Shown: positions 1-8,730, counted from the stretch's first letter. The stretch: DNA of 64,000 nucleotides from Maribacter spongiicola (GCF_004364165.1 NZ_SOAY01000011.1:744001-808000); one strand, 5' to 3'. The notes: generated from the letters alone by a model not told the origin. Made by a program: numbers and translations.

Positions 1-711
1 GACGATACTGTTATTGATGAACAATTTTCTGATGATGACGGCAACCTTTATAAGCCAGATGGTGATGCTGCAACCTTTGCTTCAGGTACATATGATGAAG
101 ATGAGTATGTTAAAAAGACTAATGAAGATGATGCCGATTTTTCTGATGTAGAAAGCCTATTGAATATTTTACATGATGCATCAAGAACAACAGATGCAGC
201 AACTTGGAGGTCAAATTTAGATGCTGTACTCGACACAGATGTATATTTAAAGTATTTGGCTACCAATACAATCATTCAAAATTGGGATACCTATGGTAGA
301 ATGTCTCACAACTACTATCTATATGACAATCCGGATACAGGTAAATTAACGTGGATACCTTGGGACAATAACGAAGCTTTACAAGCTGGGAAACAACAAG
401 GTGCTGCAGCGCTAGATTTTTCAAATATAACTGCATCTCAATGGCCACTAATATCATATTTGTATAGTGACGAGGTTTATCAAACCAAGTACGATGCATA
501 TGTTCAAGAAGTTATTGAAGGCGCGTTTAATGAAGCTACAATTCAAGCTTTATATTCTAACTATTCGACACTGGTTGAACCTTATGCAACTTCTGAAAAC
601 GCAGGTTATACATTTTTAAATTCTAGTGCAGATTTTCAAAATGCAATAAATGAACTTAATACACATGCTACTAGTAGAACAGCAGCAGTTAACAGTTATT
701 TAAATAGATAA
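1..711 (+). CDS. CotH-like kinase family protein, C-terminal part (5' end outside window)
   Basis: The reading frame is open from base 1 to the TAA at 709-711, giving 236 residues of the C-terminal part of a larger protein; an internal TTG at 160 is not the real start. The block around NWDTYGRMSHNYYLY followed by WIPWDNN matches the CotH kinase family, an atypical protein-kinase fold found in spore-coat CotH and in exported bacterial proteins of unknown substrate. In Bacteroidetes such proteins are usually exported lipoproteins, but the N-terminus is not visible here. The visible N-terminal stretch is very Asp/Glu-rich (first ~50 residues), which fits an acidic metal-binding or linker segment. 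A strong terminator follows directly, so this is the last gene of its transcript. Confidence 0.75.
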   Translation, partial: DDTVIDEQFSDDDGNLYKPDGDAATFASGTYDEDEYVKKTNEDDADFSDVESLLNILHDASRTTDAATWRSNLDAVLDTDVYLKYLATNTIIQNWDTYGRMSHNYYLYDNPDTGKLTWIPWDNNEALQAGKQQGAAALDFSNITASQWPLISYLYSDEVYQTKYDAYVQEVIEGAFNEATIQALYSNYSTLVEPYATSENAGYTFLNSSADFQNAINELNTHATSRTAAVNSYLNR

Positions 712-730
712 TTTTTGTTGAAGTTAGCCC

Positions 731-763
731 AAAGCTTCATGAGAAATCATGAAGCTTTTTTTT
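731..763 (+). terminator. Rho-independent terminator after the CotH-like gene
   Basis: A perfect 12-bp stem (731-742 with 747-758) closes on a GAAA tetraloop and runs into an unbroken T-tract to 763. It lies 20 bp after the CotH stop and before the DUF6090 gene. Confidence 0.92.
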
Positions 764-803
764 ACAAATGAAGTCTATAAGACTTGTATTAAGATAACTG
801 GTA

Positions 804-1556
804 ATGGTATTATTCAGAAAAGTTAGAAATGAACTTATACGGTTAGAGAAGTTTAAAACTTATTTCATTTATGCACTTGGCGAAATAGTACTCATAGTAC
901 TAGGTCTTTTAATTGCTTGGAAAATTAATGACCTAAATGAAATTAGAAAAAACCGAATCGTAGAGGTAAAAATTTATAAAAGCTTAAGTCAAGAGCTAGA
1001 CACGAATTTAATAGTTCTCGATAGTGCAATTGTAAGTTATACAAAGAGCATTCAAATGCAACATAATACTATAAATTATTTAGGCGATCAACCCCATGAA
1101 TTAACCCAAGAAGCGAAGTCATTGATTGTCAATTTAAACTATGATAAAACCATTATAAGAAATGAAGCTATTAATTCAATAAATGTCACTAGTAAGTTTG
1201 AGTTTATTGAAAGTGAAACCCTTAAAGAGTTGATTGCCGCTTACCCTAATGACCTGGATAGCTTCAATAATCAACAAATTAAAATTGAGGCTGTTATTTC
1301 AGACCGGTTAAAGCCCCAAATAGAAAAATACATCTCTCTGATGGAGATCTTACCAACAAACACCTACAGCTATCAGCGTGTAAAAAACTACGGTATACAA
1401 TCGAACTATCCAGATTTATTGGTGAGTAGAGAGTACCAAAACGGAGTAATAGATAGACTCTTACAGACTAAAAGTCAATTGGAAATAGCAAAAAACCTAA
1501 GAAGTAAAACTAAAACTATTGCCACGAAACTAAATCAAGAATTACACAGACCATAA
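804..1556 (+). CDS. DUF6090 family membrane-anchored protein
   Basis: A 250-residue protein of a family common in Flavobacteriaceae with no known function. The N-terminus has the diagnostic arrangement: a basic FRKVRNELIR segment, then one hydrophobic helix (about residues 20-42, YALGEIVLIVLGLLIAWKIN) followed by a charged NDLNEIRKN junction and a long, mostly helical region that is probably coiled and periplasmic. No catalytic motif is visible. It is a single-gene unit between a terminator and a 211-bp spacer. The family identification rests on the TM-segment pattern; the function is unknown. Confidence 0.75.
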   Translation: MVLFRKVRNELIRLEKFKTYFIYALGEIVLIVLGLLIAWKINDLNEIRKNRIVEVKIYKSLSQELDTNLIVLDSAIVSYTKSIQMQHNTINYLGDQPHELTQEAKSLIVNLNYDKTIIRNEAINSINVTSKFEFIESETLKELIAAYPNDLDSFNNQQIKIEAVISDRLKPQIEKYISLMEILPTNTYSYQRVKNYGIQSNYPDLLVSREYQNGVIDRLLQTKSQLEIAKNLRSKTKTIATKLNQELHRP

Positions 1557-1767
1557 ATGCGTAGAATAAATTGAAAACCTAATTGTGCTTTTAGCTAAAA
1601 AACTGATTGAATTAAAACAAAAGTCGTTAACGGTAAATCATTAATCTGAAAGTTACTGGGTATTCGCTGAAAACTATGTCCTATTCACTGATTTGCACAT
1701 TTTGGTGTGCGTTAAGTGCTTAGTATTGTATTGATTATAAATAGAAACTTAGCTCAAATTAAATATT

Positions 1768-2547
1768 ATGAAAAAAAATAATTTAAAAAATGTACTCTCA
1801 TTTCCCTTTGTTTTGGCATTGGCATTGATATCTGTAATCGCTTGTAGTAGTGACAGCGTAGATGATACTATTATCAGTGACGAATCTACTATAGAAGATG
1901 AAGAAGTAGTTACCGAATTACATGCTGCATATGCTGCATTTAATTCAGATGCCGTAACCGTTTATTTAGACGGCTCTGAAGTAGTTATCGAAACAACAGG
2001 TTTACCAAATCATGAAACAATTTATTGGGGTGAAGGTAATGCCTTGTATAGAGAAGAACCTGATGTTGACAAAACTCCAAGTATCATGTCTAGCAATAAT
2101 AATGCGACAACGATTCGTATAGATGCAACTCCAAATTTAACAGGTAGCACCATTGAAACCGAATTAGGTACCATTGGTATCGCTGTAAGTGGTTCTTCAT
2201 TATTTAATGATCAAGAAGGTGGTGGTCCTTTAGATGGTGCAGCAGGTAGTTTAGATTGGACGGGTGCTCATATTGGTCCTGGGGTTTATCACTATCATTT
2301 AGAGCCTGTAGCATTTTCAGATGATGATGAAAAATTAGTTGGTGTTTTATTAGATGGTGTTTTTATTTACGGTCGTAAGTGTAATTCTACAGGTGAATAC
2401 CCAACTGATTTAGACGCTTCTGGCGGACATACTTCTACTACTCAGTATACTGATGGCGAAGAAGAATACCACTACCACATTATTAATGAATTGTATTCAA
2501 CAACTGGTTCGTACTTAGCATTTGCAGGTCCTTACCAAGGATATTAA
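1768..2547 (+). CDS. YHYH domain lipoprotein
   Basis: A 259-residue exported protein. Residues 1-25 form a lipoprotein signal ending at a lipobox with Cys26 (VIACSS), followed by an acidic linker. The YHYH family motif occurs twice, at about 174-177 (GVYHYHLEP) and 234-237 (EEYHYHII), framing an LLDGVFIYG segment typical of the family. The His/Tyr-rich motif suggests metal binding, but no activity is established. It starts a tight operon: the next gene begins 3 bp after its stop, and the third gene is an SCO-type copper protein, which makes a role in copper or redox handling at the cell surface plausible. Upstream, TTTGG at 1701 and TAGTATTG at 1721 could be a weak Bacteroidetes promoter. Confidence 0.85.
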   Translation: MKKNNLKNVLSFPFVLALALISVIACSSDSVDDTIISDESTIEDEEVVTELHAAYAAFNSDAVTVYLDGSEVVIETTGLPNHETIYWGEGNALYREEPDVDKTPSIMSSNNNATTIRIDATPNLTGSTIETELGTIGIAVSGSSLFNDQEGGGPLDGAAGSLDWTGAHIGPGVYHYHLEPVAFSDDDEKLVGVLLDGVFIYGRKCNSTGEYPTDLDASGGHTSTTQYTDGEEEYHYHIINELYSTTGSYLAFAGPYQGY

Positions 2548-2550
2548 AAT

Positions 2551-3171
2551 ATGAAAAAGTTCCATTTCCATATCATTTATTTTATACTACTTTTTCAAGT
2601 CGGTTGTAAAAATACAGCTGAACCAGAAACTGTAGCCGAAGAAATTATAACGATAAAGGAAGAAACAAAATTTAAGGAAGAATTAGTCCTTAATCAACTT
2701 GAAGGAACTTGGTATTACAAAAACTCACCTTATGATGGTTATGCACTGACCTTACATGAAAATGGAACTTTAGCTGAGAAGGTGGGTTTTGTAAAAGGCA
2801 AAAGAGAGGGTGTTGCACAAAGATGGTCAGACACCGGTGTTTTACGAGTAAAATACCATTATAAAAATAATCGCTTAGAAGGTTCTTATAAAAGTTGGTG
2901 GGAGAATGGGCAGTTAGCGCAAGAAGCTACCTATGTTAATGGTAATATGGAGGGAGTAGAAAAAAAATGGTACTCAGATGGTCAATTGGCAAAAGAACGC
3001 CAGTTGATTAATGGAAAAGAAGAAGGTCTACAAAAAGCATGGTTGCAAAACGGAACCTTATACGTGAATTACGAGGCTAAAAACGGACGCATATTCGGAT
3101 TAAAAAGAGCGAATTCTTGCTATCAATTAGAAGATGAAGTTGTTGTAAAATCAGAAAACGAATTATTATGA
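2551..3171 (+). CDS. MORN-repeat (YwqK-like) lipoprotein
   Basis: 206 residues. A signal peptide with lipobox (LLFQVGCKN, Cys at about residue 20) is followed by four or more ~23-residue repeats of the MORN-variant type (WSDTGVLRVKYHYKNN, WWENGQLAQEATYVNG, WYSDGQLAKERQLING, WLQNGTLYVNYEAKNG). These repeats resemble the YwqK antitoxin family, but nothing here shows a toxin-antitoxin function; in Bacteroidetes they are common in surface lipoproteins. The gene sits 3 bp after the YHYH gene and overlaps the SCO gene by four bases (ATGA), so the three are surely co-transcribed and probably translationally coupled. The last residues after the repeats contain no recognisable domain. Confidence 0.85.
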   Translation: MKKFHFHIIYFILLFQVGCKNTAEPETVAEEIITIKEETKFKEELVLNQLEGTWYYKNSPYDGYALTLHENGTLAEKVGFVKGKREGVAQRWSDTGVLRVKYHYKNNRLEGSYKSWWENGQLAQEATYVNGNMEGVEKKWYSDGQLAKERQLINGKEEGLQKAWLQNGTLYVNYEAKNGRIFGLKRANSCYQLEDEVVVKSENELL

Positions 3172-3842
3172 ACAAGACAGTACTTTATATAGTTGCGATT
3201 CTAATGTTTACTGCTTGTAAACAAACGGTGAAAAAAGAAAACATAAAGGTTATAGAAAACAGTAGGGTAGAGTACTTGCCTTATTATAACGATGAATCTT
3301 TTACTCCGCATTGGATCACTCCTAATTCTGCAGAAGAGAAGCAATTTCACAAGATTCCCGATTTTAAGCTGGTTGATCAATTAGGTGATACATTGACGCA
3401 AAAGTCTTTTGATAATCAAATTTATATCACTGATTTCTTTTTTACGAGTTGCCCAGGTATTTGTTTGAAGATGACCAATAACATGACGAAAGTGCAAGAG
3501 GCGTTTTTAGATAATGATGAAGTTTCTATATTATCACATTCCGTAACTCCTTCAATAGATTCAGTTTCTGTTCTTAAAACATATGCTGAAAAGAACGGAG
3601 TTATAGATGCTAAATGGCATTTGGTTACAGGTGATAAAACTGAAATTTACAACTTAGGTAGAAACGAATATTTTGTAGAAAATGATTTAGGTATTCCTAA
3701 GGATATCAATGATTTTTTACACACAGAAAATTTTCTGTTGATTGATAAAAACAAGCACATAAGAGGTATTTATAATGGACTCAACCGAGCTTCGATAGCG
3801 CAATTGATTACAGATACTGAAACATTATTGAAAGAAATGTAA
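3168..3842 (+). CDS. SCO family (Sco1/SenC/PrrC) thioredoxin-fold lipoprotein
   Basis: 224 residues. A short lipoprotein signal ends at Cys17 (MFTACKQ). The thioredoxin-fold part carries the SCO copper-binding CxxxC as Cys95-PGI-Cys99 within DFFFTSCPGICLKM, and the conserved distal histidine at about 185 (DFLHTENFLLID), followed by the usual IRGIYNG. SCO proteins deliver copper to the CuA site of cytochrome oxidase or act as periplasmic thiol/copper redox proteins. All three metal ligands are present, so it should bind copper. Its start codon overlaps the stop of the MORN lipoprotein gene. No cytochrome oxidase gene is next to it in this window, so its client is not evident. Confidence 0.92.
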   Translation: MNKTVLYIVAILMFTACKQTVKKENIKVIENSRVEYLPYYNDESFTPHWITPNSAEEKQFHKIPDFKLVDQLGDTLTQKSFDNQIYITDFFFTSCPGICLKMTNNMTKVQEAFLDNDEVSILSHSVTPSIDSVSVLKTYAEKNGVIDAKWHLVTGDKTEIYNLGRNEYFVENDLGIPKDINDFLHTENFLLIDKNKHIRGIYNGLNRASIAQLITDTETLLKEM

Positions 3843-3884
3843 TATCTACTAGCTTAGTTTTACGTTGAATACACTATATGATTG

Positions 3885-3904
3885 TATACCTAGTATTAGG
3901 TATA
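3885..3904. repeat. 8-bp inverted repeat in the spacer before the AraC-fusion gene
   Basis: TATACCTA at 3885-3892 is mirrored by TAGGTATA at 3897-3904 around a 4-nt centre. There is no T-tract after it, so it is a poor terminator; an operator or an mRNA 3'-end hairpin for the SCO operon are both possible. Confidence 0.4.
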
Positions 3905-4032
3905 TTAATGTTAAAAATTGCATTACAATCTATTAACAATCAATCCCCTATAAAAAAATACTTACTTTTATATGGCTTACAAAACATAATCCTCCGGTTT
4001 TTACGAGCAGTAACCTTGTAAAAAATACCAAC

Positions 4033-5103
4033 ATGCCCATATACATGGATAGACACGATGTGTCTCAAGGAGTAACCGCAGAGGATGTAGCAGATCTACA
4101 TAATCAAGATTTAGTTGTTCAACATAAATATTGCTGTAAAGGTCTAAGCTATTGGTTCGACGAAGACCGTTCTACCGCATTTTGTTTAGTCGAAGCTCCA
4201 AATATGGAAGCGATTATAGAAATGCATACCAATTCACATGGTGATGTGCCTAACACTATAATTGAAGTCGATACTAGTATTGTCGAATCTTTTTTAGGAC
4301 GCATTGAGGACCCATCCAAATCTCAAAAAAAAGAACTAAATATTGTCAATAATCCTGGTTTTCGAATTTTGGCTGTACTTAAATTTATGGATAGACAGTA
4401 TTCAACTTCTCCGAAAAAAAGAGTACTAGAAAAAATAAAAAACATCATTGAAAAATATGCAGGTCGACTGATAGACAGTCATAAAGAATATTTGCTGATA
4501 TCTTTTTCATCTACAACCAACGCACTACATGGTATTTTAGAATTGAAAAAGTATTATGTTCTAAATAAAAAAAGTGCAGAACAAATTCGTATTGGTATTG
4601 GTGCTGGCGTTCCCATTACCCAAAACCATGGTTTCTTTGAAGAAACGATTAAAACTGCCAAACGTTTAACTGATATTCAACATTCACACATTATTATAAC
4701 TACTGAAGTTAAAGAGTTGTATGAAAGTGAAAATCAAAATAAAAAACTTGACCCTAATTTGTTTAAAACTTTACTTTTTCAAGAAGAAGAGTTTTTAAAC
4801 GATGTTATGAATTATTTAGAAAGCGAATGGCAAAACCCCAATTTAGGTGTTGACGATTTTTGCTCTCATTTAGGGTTAAGTACTTCGCAACTTTATCGTA
4901 AAACCAAAAGTCTATTACAGACATCAACTAATAATTTAATTCAAAGTCATCGTTTAAATAAAGCGATTAAACTTCTACTAAAAAAGGACCGTAATATTTC
5001 TGAAGTAGCTTTTGAAACGGGTTTTAATAGTGCTGCGTATTTTACAAAATGTTTTCAAAAAAAATATAAAGTACTGCCATCTAATTACTTAAAGAGCATT
5101 TAA
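4033..5103 (+). CDS. AraC-family regulator with DUF4242 and degenerate cyclase-like sensor domains
   Basis: 356 residues in three parts. Residues 1-92 (PIYMDRHDV...YWFDEDRSTAFCLVEAPN...HTNSHG) look like DUF4242, a small ferredoxin-like domain that binds nickel in one characterised member; His, Cys and Asp residues are retained. Residues ~108-235 resemble a class III nucleotide-cyclase fold (AGRLIDSHKEYLLISF, then IRIGIGAGVPI and TAKRLTDIQHSHIIITTEV), but the catalytic aspartates are missing, so it is likely a sensory relic. Residues ~255-356 are a two-HTH AraC DNA-binding domain (VAFETGFNSAAYFTKCFQKKY). It precedes a same-strand set of a membrane methyltransferase and two oxidoreductases and probably regulates them. 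The cyclase-like assignment is inference. Confidence 0.8.
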   Translation: MPIYMDRHDVSQGVTAEDVADLHNQDLVVQHKYCCKGLSYWFDEDRSTAFCLVEAPNMEAIIEMHTNSHGDVPNTIIEVDTSIVESFLGRIEDPSKSQKKELNIVNNPGFRILAVLKFMDRQYSTSPKKRVLEKIKNIIEKYAGRLIDSHKEYLLISFSSTTNALHGILELKKYYVLNKKSAEQIRIGIGAGVPITQNHGFFEETIKTAKRLTDIQHSHIIITTEVKELYESENQNKKLDPNLFKTLLFQEEEFLNDVMNYLESEWQNPNLGVDDFCSHLGLSTSQLYRKTKSLLQTSTNNLIQSHRLNKAIKLLLKKDRNISEVAFETGFNSAAYFTKCFQKKYKVLPSNYLKSI

Positions 5104-5221
5104 ACATATTTTTTGTTCCTTTTTATACTGAACGAAATGTTATAGTGTTTGGTTGAAATGTAGAATTAACAATGAAAAAGCATGACTAGTTTTGGAATGT
5201 ATAACCAAAACAAACAATGTC

Positions 5222-5998
5222 ATGAAAAAAATCATCATCCTTATTTACGGTATTCTAGCTTACATCATTTTTCTATTCGCATTTCTATATGCAATTGGTT
5301 TCGTCAATAATTTATGGGTGCCAAAAAGTATAGATTCTGGTATTGAAATAAATTACATAAATGCGCTACTAATAAATATTGGTGTGCTCAGTGTTTTTGC
5401 TTTACAACATAGTATTATGGCAAGACCGTCTTTTAAAAAGTGGTGGATTAAAATAATTGGCAAGGCTGCGGAACGGAGCACCTATATTCTTTTATCAAGC
5501 TTGGCACTAATACTGATTTACTGGCAGTGGAAGCCTATGACCGCTGTGATATGGTCTGTTGATAATGTAATCTTAGCTACTATTGTTCAAGGTGTATTTT
5601 TTATGGGTTGGTTGATTGTTTTATTATCCACATTTATGATAAGCCATTTTGAACTTTTTGGTCTTACCCAGATTGTGGATAATCTAAAAAATAAGGTTAC
5701 AAAAGAACCTTCATTTAGAGTAAATTATTTTTACGGATTGGTACGTCACCCTATAATGCTAGGATTCATAATCGCTTTTTGGGCTACACCAATTATGACC
5801 GTAGGTCACCTGTTATTTGCAGTAATAACAACTAGTTATATTCTAGTTGCCGTTAAATTCCTAGAAGAAAAGGATCTTAAAAAAGCATTAGGCAAAACCT
5901 ATGAAGAGTACCAAAAAAAGGTTCCCATGATTATTCCTTTCACAAAATTTTCTAACAATAATACCATAGAGCCAAAAGGTGTGCAAAGTGGACTTTAA
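5222..5998 (+). CDS. MddA/NnrU-type integral membrane methyltransferase family protein
   Basis: 258 residues from the ATG at 5222; an in-frame ATG at 5192 would add ten polar residues ahead of a clear membrane start (MKKIIILIYGILAYIIF), so I prefer 5222. Five to six hydrophobic segments are visible. The block QHSIMARPSFKKWW and the C-terminal YFYGLVRHPIMLGFIIAFWATPIMTVGHLLFA plus FLEEKDLKKALGKTYEEYQKKVPMIIPF are typical of the isoprenylcysteine-methyltransferase superfamily, best matching methanethiol S-methyltransferase (MddA) and NnrU-like proteins. MddA makes dimethyl sulfide from methanethiol with SAM. Substrate here cannot be told from sequence alone. It lies 118 bp after the AraC fusion and 22 bp before an FAD enzyme. 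Confidence 0.7.
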   Translation: MKKIIILIYGILAYIIFLFAFLYAIGFVNNLWVPKSIDSGIEINYINALLINIGVLSVFALQHSIMARPSFKKWWIKIIGKAAERSTYILLSSLALILIYWQWKPMTAVIWSVDNVILATIVQGVFFMGWLIVLLSTFMISHFELFGLTQIVDNLKNKVTKEPSFRVNYFYGLVRHPIMLGFIIAFWATPIMTVGHLLFAVITTSYILVAVKFLEEKDLKKALGKTYEEYQKKVPMIIPFTKFSNNNTIEPKGVQSGL

Positions 5999-6020
5999 TA
6001 CCAATCTAAAAATTTAAATT

Positions 6021-7412
6021 ATGAAAATAGAGACACAATCCTTTTTAAAAAAATTAGTTGACGACCTACACAACTTAATTAACTGTACTATAATAACACC
6101 TACAGACCAGGACTATAATATTTCGCGCAAGGTGTATAACGCTATGATAAATAAACATCCTGGCGGTATAGTCATGTGCAGTAATGTTACTGAAGTACAA
6201 ACCGCTGTAAATTTTGCACGTAAAAATAATTTACTTGTTGCAATAAGAGGTGGCGGTCATAATGGGGGTGGATTAGGCTTATGTGATGATGGTATGGTCA
6301 TTGACCTATCAGGTTTAAAATCAATCACCGTAAATGCAGAAAATAAAACCGTAAAAGTCGGCGGAGGTTGTATTTGGAACGAAGTAGATAATGCTACACA
6401 TGAATATGGTTTGGCAATCCCTTCTGGTATGGTTTCAAGCACCGGTGTAGGCGGACTCACACTTGGTGGAGGTGTGGGTTATCTTTCTCGAAAATATGGC
6501 TTAACCATTGATAATCTTTTAGAAGCTGAAATGGTTTTGGCAGATGGATCAATTGTAATAACTAATAAGGATGAACACTCTGATCTATTTTGGGCTATTC
6601 GTGGTGGGGGTGGCAATTTCGGAGTAGTAACAGAATTTACTTTTCAAGCACATCATCAAAAAATGGTGTATGGCGGGCCAACATTATGGCCTATAGAACA
6701 GACCGAGGAAATTATGGCTTGGTTCGATAGTTTTATTAGAACGGCACCAGATGATATTAATGGTTTTATAGCCACCATGATAATTCCTGAATCTCCATTT
6801 CCTGAACATCTACACAACAAGAAGTTTTGTGCCATTGTATGGTGTTATACTGGTGACATGGATAATATAAAAGAAACTTTTGCGCCGGTTTTAGATAAAA
6901 ATCCGCTGTTTGCCCATATGGGCGAAATGCCTTATCCAGCGTTGCAAGCTATGTTCGATGGTTTGTTTCCTACAGGAATGCAGTGGTATTGGAAAGCTGA
7001 TTTCTTCAAATCTTTAACTCCTGAAATAAGTGCCCAACATTTAAAATTTGGATCTAAAATACCTACTCCTTTATCACAAATGCATTTATACCCCATTTCT
7101 GGCGCAGCAAGCAGAGTGGGAGCTACAGATACGCCTTGGGCATATCGTGACGCTGAGTATTGTGGCGTATATGTTGGTGTTGACCCTGACCCCAAAAATG
7201 CCGATAAAATTACCAATTGGTGTAAAGATTATTACAACGCACTACACCCATACTCTGCTGGCGGAGCGTATTCCAACTTTATGATGGATGAAGGTCAAGA
7301 GCGAATTAAAGCAAGCTATAAACAGAATTATGAGCGACTAACCAAAATAAAATATCAATATGACCCAAATAATTTTTTTAGAGTAAATCAGAACATCGCT
7401 CCTAAAGCGTAA
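6021..7412 (+). CDS. FAD-binding oxidoreductase, berberine-bridge/GOOX-like
   Basis: 463 residues, the usual length for the PCMH-type FAD-binding family with a BBE C-terminus. The N-terminal FAD domain has RGGGHNGGG with His80 at the position that carries covalent 8-alpha-FAD, then GGGCIWNEV and GVGGLTLGGGVGYLSRKYGL. The cysteine that makes the flavin bicovalent in berberine-bridge enzymes is absent (MVSSTGVGG), so FAD is probably bound through His80 only. The C-terminal BBE segment (YYNALHPYSAGGAYSNFM, then YDPNNFFRVNQNI) is intact. No export signal is seen, so it is cytoplasmic and the substrate is unknown. It follows the methyltransferase by 22 bp and precedes the RibD-like gene by 19 bp, so the three form an operon. 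Confidence 0.88.
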   Translation: MKIETQSFLKKLVDDLHNLINCTIITPTDQDYNISRKVYNAMINKHPGGIVMCSNVTEVQTAVNFARKNNLLVAIRGGGHNGGGLGLCDDGMVIDLSGLKSITVNAENKTVKVGGGCIWNEVDNATHEYGLAIPSGMVSSTGVGGLTLGGGVGYLSRKYGLTIDNLLEAEMVLADGSIVITNKDEHSDLFWAIRGGGGNFGVVTEFTFQAHHQKMVYGGPTLWPIEQTEEIMAWFDSFIRTAPDDINGFIATMIIPESPFPEHLHNKKFCAIVWCYTGDMDNIKETFAPVLDKNPLFAHMGEMPYPALQAMFDGLFPTGMQWYWKADFFKSLTPEISAQHLKFGSKIPTPLSQMHLYPISGAASRVGATDTPWAYRDAEYCGVYVGVDPDPKNADKITNWCKDYYNALHPYSAGGAYSNFMMDEGQERIKASYKQNYERLTKIKYQYDPNNFFRVNQNIAPKA

Positions 7413-7431
7413 CTTATAGCTATATAAAATA

Positions 7432-7983
7432 ATGATTATTAATAAGATAATCTATTACGTTGCCATTTCTATTGACGGATTTATCTGTGGATTGAATGAT
7501 GATATTAGCGGTTTTGTAGGTGAGGGTAGTGGTGTTACAAAATACTTGTCTGATCTAAAAGAATTTGAAACCACTATCATGGGTAAAGACACTTATGAAT
7601 TTGGATACGCCTACGGATTAAAACCTGGTCAGCCAGCATATGCACATATGCAACACTATATTTTCTCTAAGTCTTTACAGTTTGATACCATAAGCGATCA
7701 GGTGCATATAATTGCTGATTATAGTTTGGGTAAAATAAGAGAGTTGAAACTAAACTCAACTACAGATATCTACTTATGCGGAGGTGGAATTTTCGCCGGA
7801 TGGCTATTTGACAATCAATTGATCGATATCATTAAAGTAAAAATTAATCCCTTAGTATTAGGTGAAGGCGTACGATTATTTGGGGAATCTAAACAAGGAC
7901 ATCAACTAGAACTTAACTTAACGGAAGCTTATGATGGCGGATTGGTATTTAACACCTATTCCGTTAACTATAATATGAAATAG
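7432..7983 (+). CDS. Dihydrofolate reductase / RibD C-terminal family protein
   Basis: 183 residues matching the stand-alone RibD-C/DHFR-like reductase family: YYVAISIDGFICG at the N-terminus, a TIMGKDTYEFGY segment and the nucleotide-binding DIYLCGGGIFAGWLFDNQLIDIIKV, then PLVLGEGVRLF. These proteins use NAD(P)H but mostly have unknown substrates; true DHFR is unlikely because such single-domain relatives rarely complement folate synthesis. It is the last gene of the run starting at 4033 and is followed 11 bp later by a bidirectional terminator. Confidence 0.85.
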   Translation: MIINKIIYYVAISIDGFICGLNDDISGFVGEGSGVTKYLSDLKEFETTIMGKDTYEFGYAYGLKPGQPAYAHMQHYIFSKSLQFDTISDQVHIIADYSLGKIRELKLNSTTDIYLCGGGIFAGWLFDNQLIDIIKVKINPLVLGEGVRLFGESKQGHQLELNLTEAYDGGLVFNTYSVNYNMK

Positions 7984-7993
7984 TCCTAAAAGA

Positions 7994-8029
7994 AAAAGTC
8001 CAGAAAATCAATTGATTTTCTGGACTTTT
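7994..8029. terminator. Bidirectional terminator between convergent genes
   Basis: A perfect 36-bp palindrome (AAAAGTCCAGAAAATCAA and its complement, centre between 8011 and 8012) with A/T runs at both ends. It lies between the RibD-like gene (+) and the DJ-1-like gene (-) and should stop transcription from both sides. Confidence 0.9.
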
Positions 8030-8052
8030 AACTAATAACCAAACTTAAACTT

Positions 8053-8730
8053 TTACTTTAAAGCAGCTAATAATTTCTCTGCTACTAATTCAGATGATGC
8101 AGGGTTTTGACCTGTAATTAAATTACCATCTTGAATTGCGTATGCTGCCCAATCTTCTTTTTTAGAATAGATTCCGCCATTTTCTTGTAACATATCTTCT
8201 ACTAAGAAAGGAACAACTTCTGTCAACTGAACAGCTGCTTCTTCACTATTTGTGAATCCAGTAACTTTTTTACCTTTAACTAATGGCTGACCATCAGTTC
8301 CTTTAACTCCTTTCAAAGCTGCAGGTGCGTGACATACAAATGCAACTGGTTTCGCTTGCTCATTGAATGTTTCAATCAATTTAATTGATGTTGCATCGTT
8401 AGCTAAATCCCATAACGGTCCGTGACCACCTGGGTAGAATACGGCATCAAAATCAGAAGCATTTACATCAGCTAATTTTTTAGTGTTGTTGATAACACTT
8501 TGCGCATCTTTATCATCCTTATAACGCTTTGTATCTTTTGTTTGAGCATCTTCAGTATCACTACTTGGGTCAATTGGTGCTTGACCGCCTTTTGGTGTCG
8601 CTACTGTAATTTCAGCACCTTTATCCAATAATGCGTAATACGGAGCTGCAAACTCTTCAATCCAAAACCCTGTTTTCTTTCCTGTGTCTCCTAATTGATT
8701 GTGGGACGTTAATACGAATAATATTTTCAT
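8053..8730 (-). CDS. DJ-1/PfpI family protein, Hsp31-like (class I glutamine-amidotransferase fold)
   Basis: 225 residues. The nucleophile elbow is Cys133-His134 in AFVCHAPAALKG, and the acidic partner is in TGFWIEEFAAPY (Glu25/26). The sequence KILFVLTSHNQLGDTGKKTG and YPGGHGPLWDL are characteristic of the Hsp31/YajL-related branch, whose members act as glutathione-independent glyoxalases, chaperones or deglycases of methylglyoxal-modified protein. Which activity applies cannot be read from the sequence. It lies 44 bp downstream of the CurA-like reductase on the same strand and probably shares its transcript, which places it in carbonyl/electrophile defence. Confidence 0.88.
   Translation of the reverse strand: MKILFVLTSHNQLGDTGKKTGFWIEEFAAPYYALLDKGAEITVATPKGGQAPIDPSSDTEDAQTKDTKRYKDDKDAQSVINNTKKLADVNASDFDAVFYPGGHGPLWDLANDATSIKLIETFNEQAKPVAFVCHAPAALKGVKGTDGQPLVKGKKVTGFTNSEEAAVQLTEVVPFLVEDMLQENGGIYSKKEDWAAYAIQDGNLITGQNPASSELVAEKLLAALK

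Noticed and set aside
2551-3171. MORN/YwqK protein as an antitoxin of a toxin-antitoxin system
   Set aside because: It has a lipoprotein signal and sits in a lipoprotein operon; no toxin gene is next to it.
7048-7284. Second plus-strand frame inside the FAD-oxidoreductase gene
   Set aside because: It is wholly inside the real gene in another frame with no family resemblance.
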